From contig CASFYR010000038.1 in the NCBI GenBank assembly GCA_949298975.1, positions 1-33,246 of the forward strand: DNA of 33,246 bases, read 5' to 3'. The position numbers and the translations under genes were made by a program. The notes under the pieces are model-generated. The model saw only the letters and a list, made by a program, of their open reading frames with translations, was not told the origin of the DNA and did not search any database. Shown in pieces: positions 32,152 through 33,246 of this stretch (its first letter is position 1; the number at the start of each line of letters is the position of its first letter). The DNA is from an uncultured Bacillota bacterium. Lineage in GTDB: Bacteria; Bacillota_I; Bacilli_A; Erysipelotrichales; Erysipelotrichaceae.

Positions 32152-33165
32152 ATGCATATTTTAGTTACCGGAGGAACCGGTTATATCGGTTCTCACACCA
32201 CTGTTGAATTATTGAATCAAGGTTATCAGGTGACAATCGTCGATAATTTATACAATTCCAGTATTAAAGTGTTGGATCGTATTGAACGCTTGACTGGCAA
32301 AAGACCACAGTTTTATCAAACGGATATCCTTGATCTATTGTCATTGGAAAATGTCTTTAAGGAAAATAATTTTGACGCGGTGATTCATTTTGCCGGTTAT
32401 AAAGCGGTAGGAGAATCAGTTAGTATTCCGATTACATATTATCAGAATAATATTGCCGGTTCGCTAAATCTATATCAGTTAATGGCGAAATACAATGTTG
32501 ATAATATTGTCTTTTCCTCCAGTGCTACCGTCTATGGCGATAATTTCCAGGTACCGTTTAAGGAGGAGTATGGCAGTGGCGATACTACCAATCCTTACGG
32601 CACAACCAAAAAGTTCAATGAAATTATTTTGACCGATATTGCCAAGGCCAATAGTAAATTATCATGCGTTCTCTTGCGATACTTTAATCCGATCGGCGCT
32701 CATCCAAGCGGTCTTTTGGGCGAAGTTCCCAATGGCATTCCTAATAATCTTGTGCCTTATATCGCTAAGGTAGCAAGCGGTGAGCTTGAATATTTGCGGG
32801 TATTCGGTGATGACTACGATACGATTGATGGAACGGGAGTGCGCGATTATATTCACGTTGTCGATTTGGCAAAAGCTCACCTTAAGGCGATTGAATATAC
32901 CGTTAAGCACCGGGGGATCGAAGTCATTAATGTCGGTTCCGGCTTTGGTTATAGCGTCTTAGAGATCCTTCATGCCTATGAGAAGGCTTGTCAAAAGCCA
33001 TTGCCATATAAAATAGTCGCCAGAAGACCCGGTGATATCGCAACCTGTTATGCCGATACCGCTAAAGCCAAGAAGCTGTTGGGTTTTGAATGCGAACTCG
33101 GTATTGACGAGATGTGCCGTGATTCTTATAATTTCACAAAAATGAATCCGGACGGCATTGAGTAA
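32152..33165 (+). CDS. galE: UDP-glucose 4-epimerase
   Basis: This enzyme interconverts UDP-glucose and UDP-galactose (Leloir pathway and glycan precursors). The 337-residue product has the NAD-binding GGTGYIGSH at the N-terminus, SSSATVYG with the catalytic Ser, and Tyr149-x3-Lys153 in PYGTTK. It also has the RYFNPIGAHPSGLLGE block. The family's usual length is 330-340. AGGAGG precedes the ATG. Some homologues also accept UDP-N-acetyl sugars, which cannot be decided here. Confidence 0.96.
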   Translation: MHILVTGGTGYIGSHTTVELLNQGYQVTIVDNLYNSSIKVLDRIERLTGKRPQFYQTDILDLLSLENVFKENNFDAVIHFAGYKAVGESVSIPITYYQNNIAGSLNLYQLMAKYNVDNIVFSSSATVYGDNFQVPFKEEYGSGDTTNPYGTTKKFNEIILTDIAKANSKLSCVLLRYFNPIGAHPSGLLGEVPNGIPNNLVPYIAKVASGELEYLRVFGDDYDTIDGTGVRDYIHVVDLAKAHLKAIEYTVKHRGIEVINVGSGFGYSVLEILHAYEKACQKPLPYKIVARRPGDIATCYADTAKAKKLLGFECELGIDEMCRDSYNFTKMNPDGIE

Positions 33166-33166
33166 T

Positions 33167-33223
33167 ATCTATAAATTTATCTATAAATAAATAGATATAT
33201 TTAAATAATTAAATATCTATAAA
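33167..33223. repeat. AT-rich tail with three copies of ATCTATAAA
   Basis: ATCTATAAA occurs at 33167, 33179 and 33215, and ATCTAT/ATAGAT can form a small hairpin (33179-33196). The stretch from galE to the right edge is almost pure A/T and holds no gene or convincing terminator. Confidence 0.5.
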
Positions 33224-33246
33224 ATTAATAATCAATATAATATTAA

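Noticed and set aside
33167-33246. Replication origin or CRISPR leader in the AT-rich right edge
   Set aside because: Only three short ATCTATAAA copies at irregular spacing are visible, with no DnaA boxes, no spacers and the window ending there.

Overview
This window reads as a chromosomal segment of a low-to-moderate GC Bacillota bacterium that uses the standard genetic code (TGA is a stop, for example at 30961-30963, and Trp is TGG). Gene order is Bacillus-like (plsY/parE/parC, the yqeG-yqeH-yhbY-yqeK-rsfS-methyltransferase block, dnaD-nth, lon-ysxC, a T-box before valS). A small TPR-like protein related to a mycoplasma family precedes tig. Together these suggest Erysipelotrichia or a neighbouring lineage; this placement is an inference. 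No rRNA, tRNA, CRISPR, transposase or phage gene was seen.

Layout: 1-55 is the tail of an unidentified gene. 125-739 (minus) is plsY. 846-1607 is a lipoprotein, followed by parE and parC (1672-6091). 6069-6725 (minus) is a HAD phosphatase. 6825-11338 is an accessory carbohydrate locus: a GntR/HutC repressor, two paralogous SIS-domain proteins and the B, C and D subunits of a mannose-family PTS. Its EIIB gene is broken by a one-base frameshift, and no EIIA or recognisable catabolic enzyme is present. 11463-16633 is a nine-gene, tightly overlapping housekeeping operon for ribosome assembly, nucleotide clean-up, replication initiation and DNA repair; it lacks aroE and nadD. 16630-18114 (minus) is a DUF1846 protein. 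18177-20241 holds a DUF3196-type protein and trigger factor. 20299-23169 is lon-ysxC. 23191-26979 is a T-box-controlled valS plus an alpha/beta hydrolase. 27125-29752 is pyruvate phosphate dikinase behind a 22-bp inverted repeat. 29836-30963 is a DUF362 double-cluster ferredoxin protein. 31072-33165 is rseP and galE. The last 80 bases are AT-rich repeats.

Regulation is unusually readable. Most promoters are TGnTATAAT extended -10 elements without a clear -35. Four genes (the HAD gene, gntR, yqeG and the DUF3196 gene) have the ATG where transcription should start and no ribosome binding site, so they may be translated from leaderless mRNAs. The GntR gene carries a perfect 12-bp palindrome between its -35 and -10, and 13 bases of the same site recur before the SIS/PTS operon. 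The terminator of the nth operon lies inside the antisense DUF1846 coding region. The most likely little-described system is the gntR-SIS-SIS-PTS locus.
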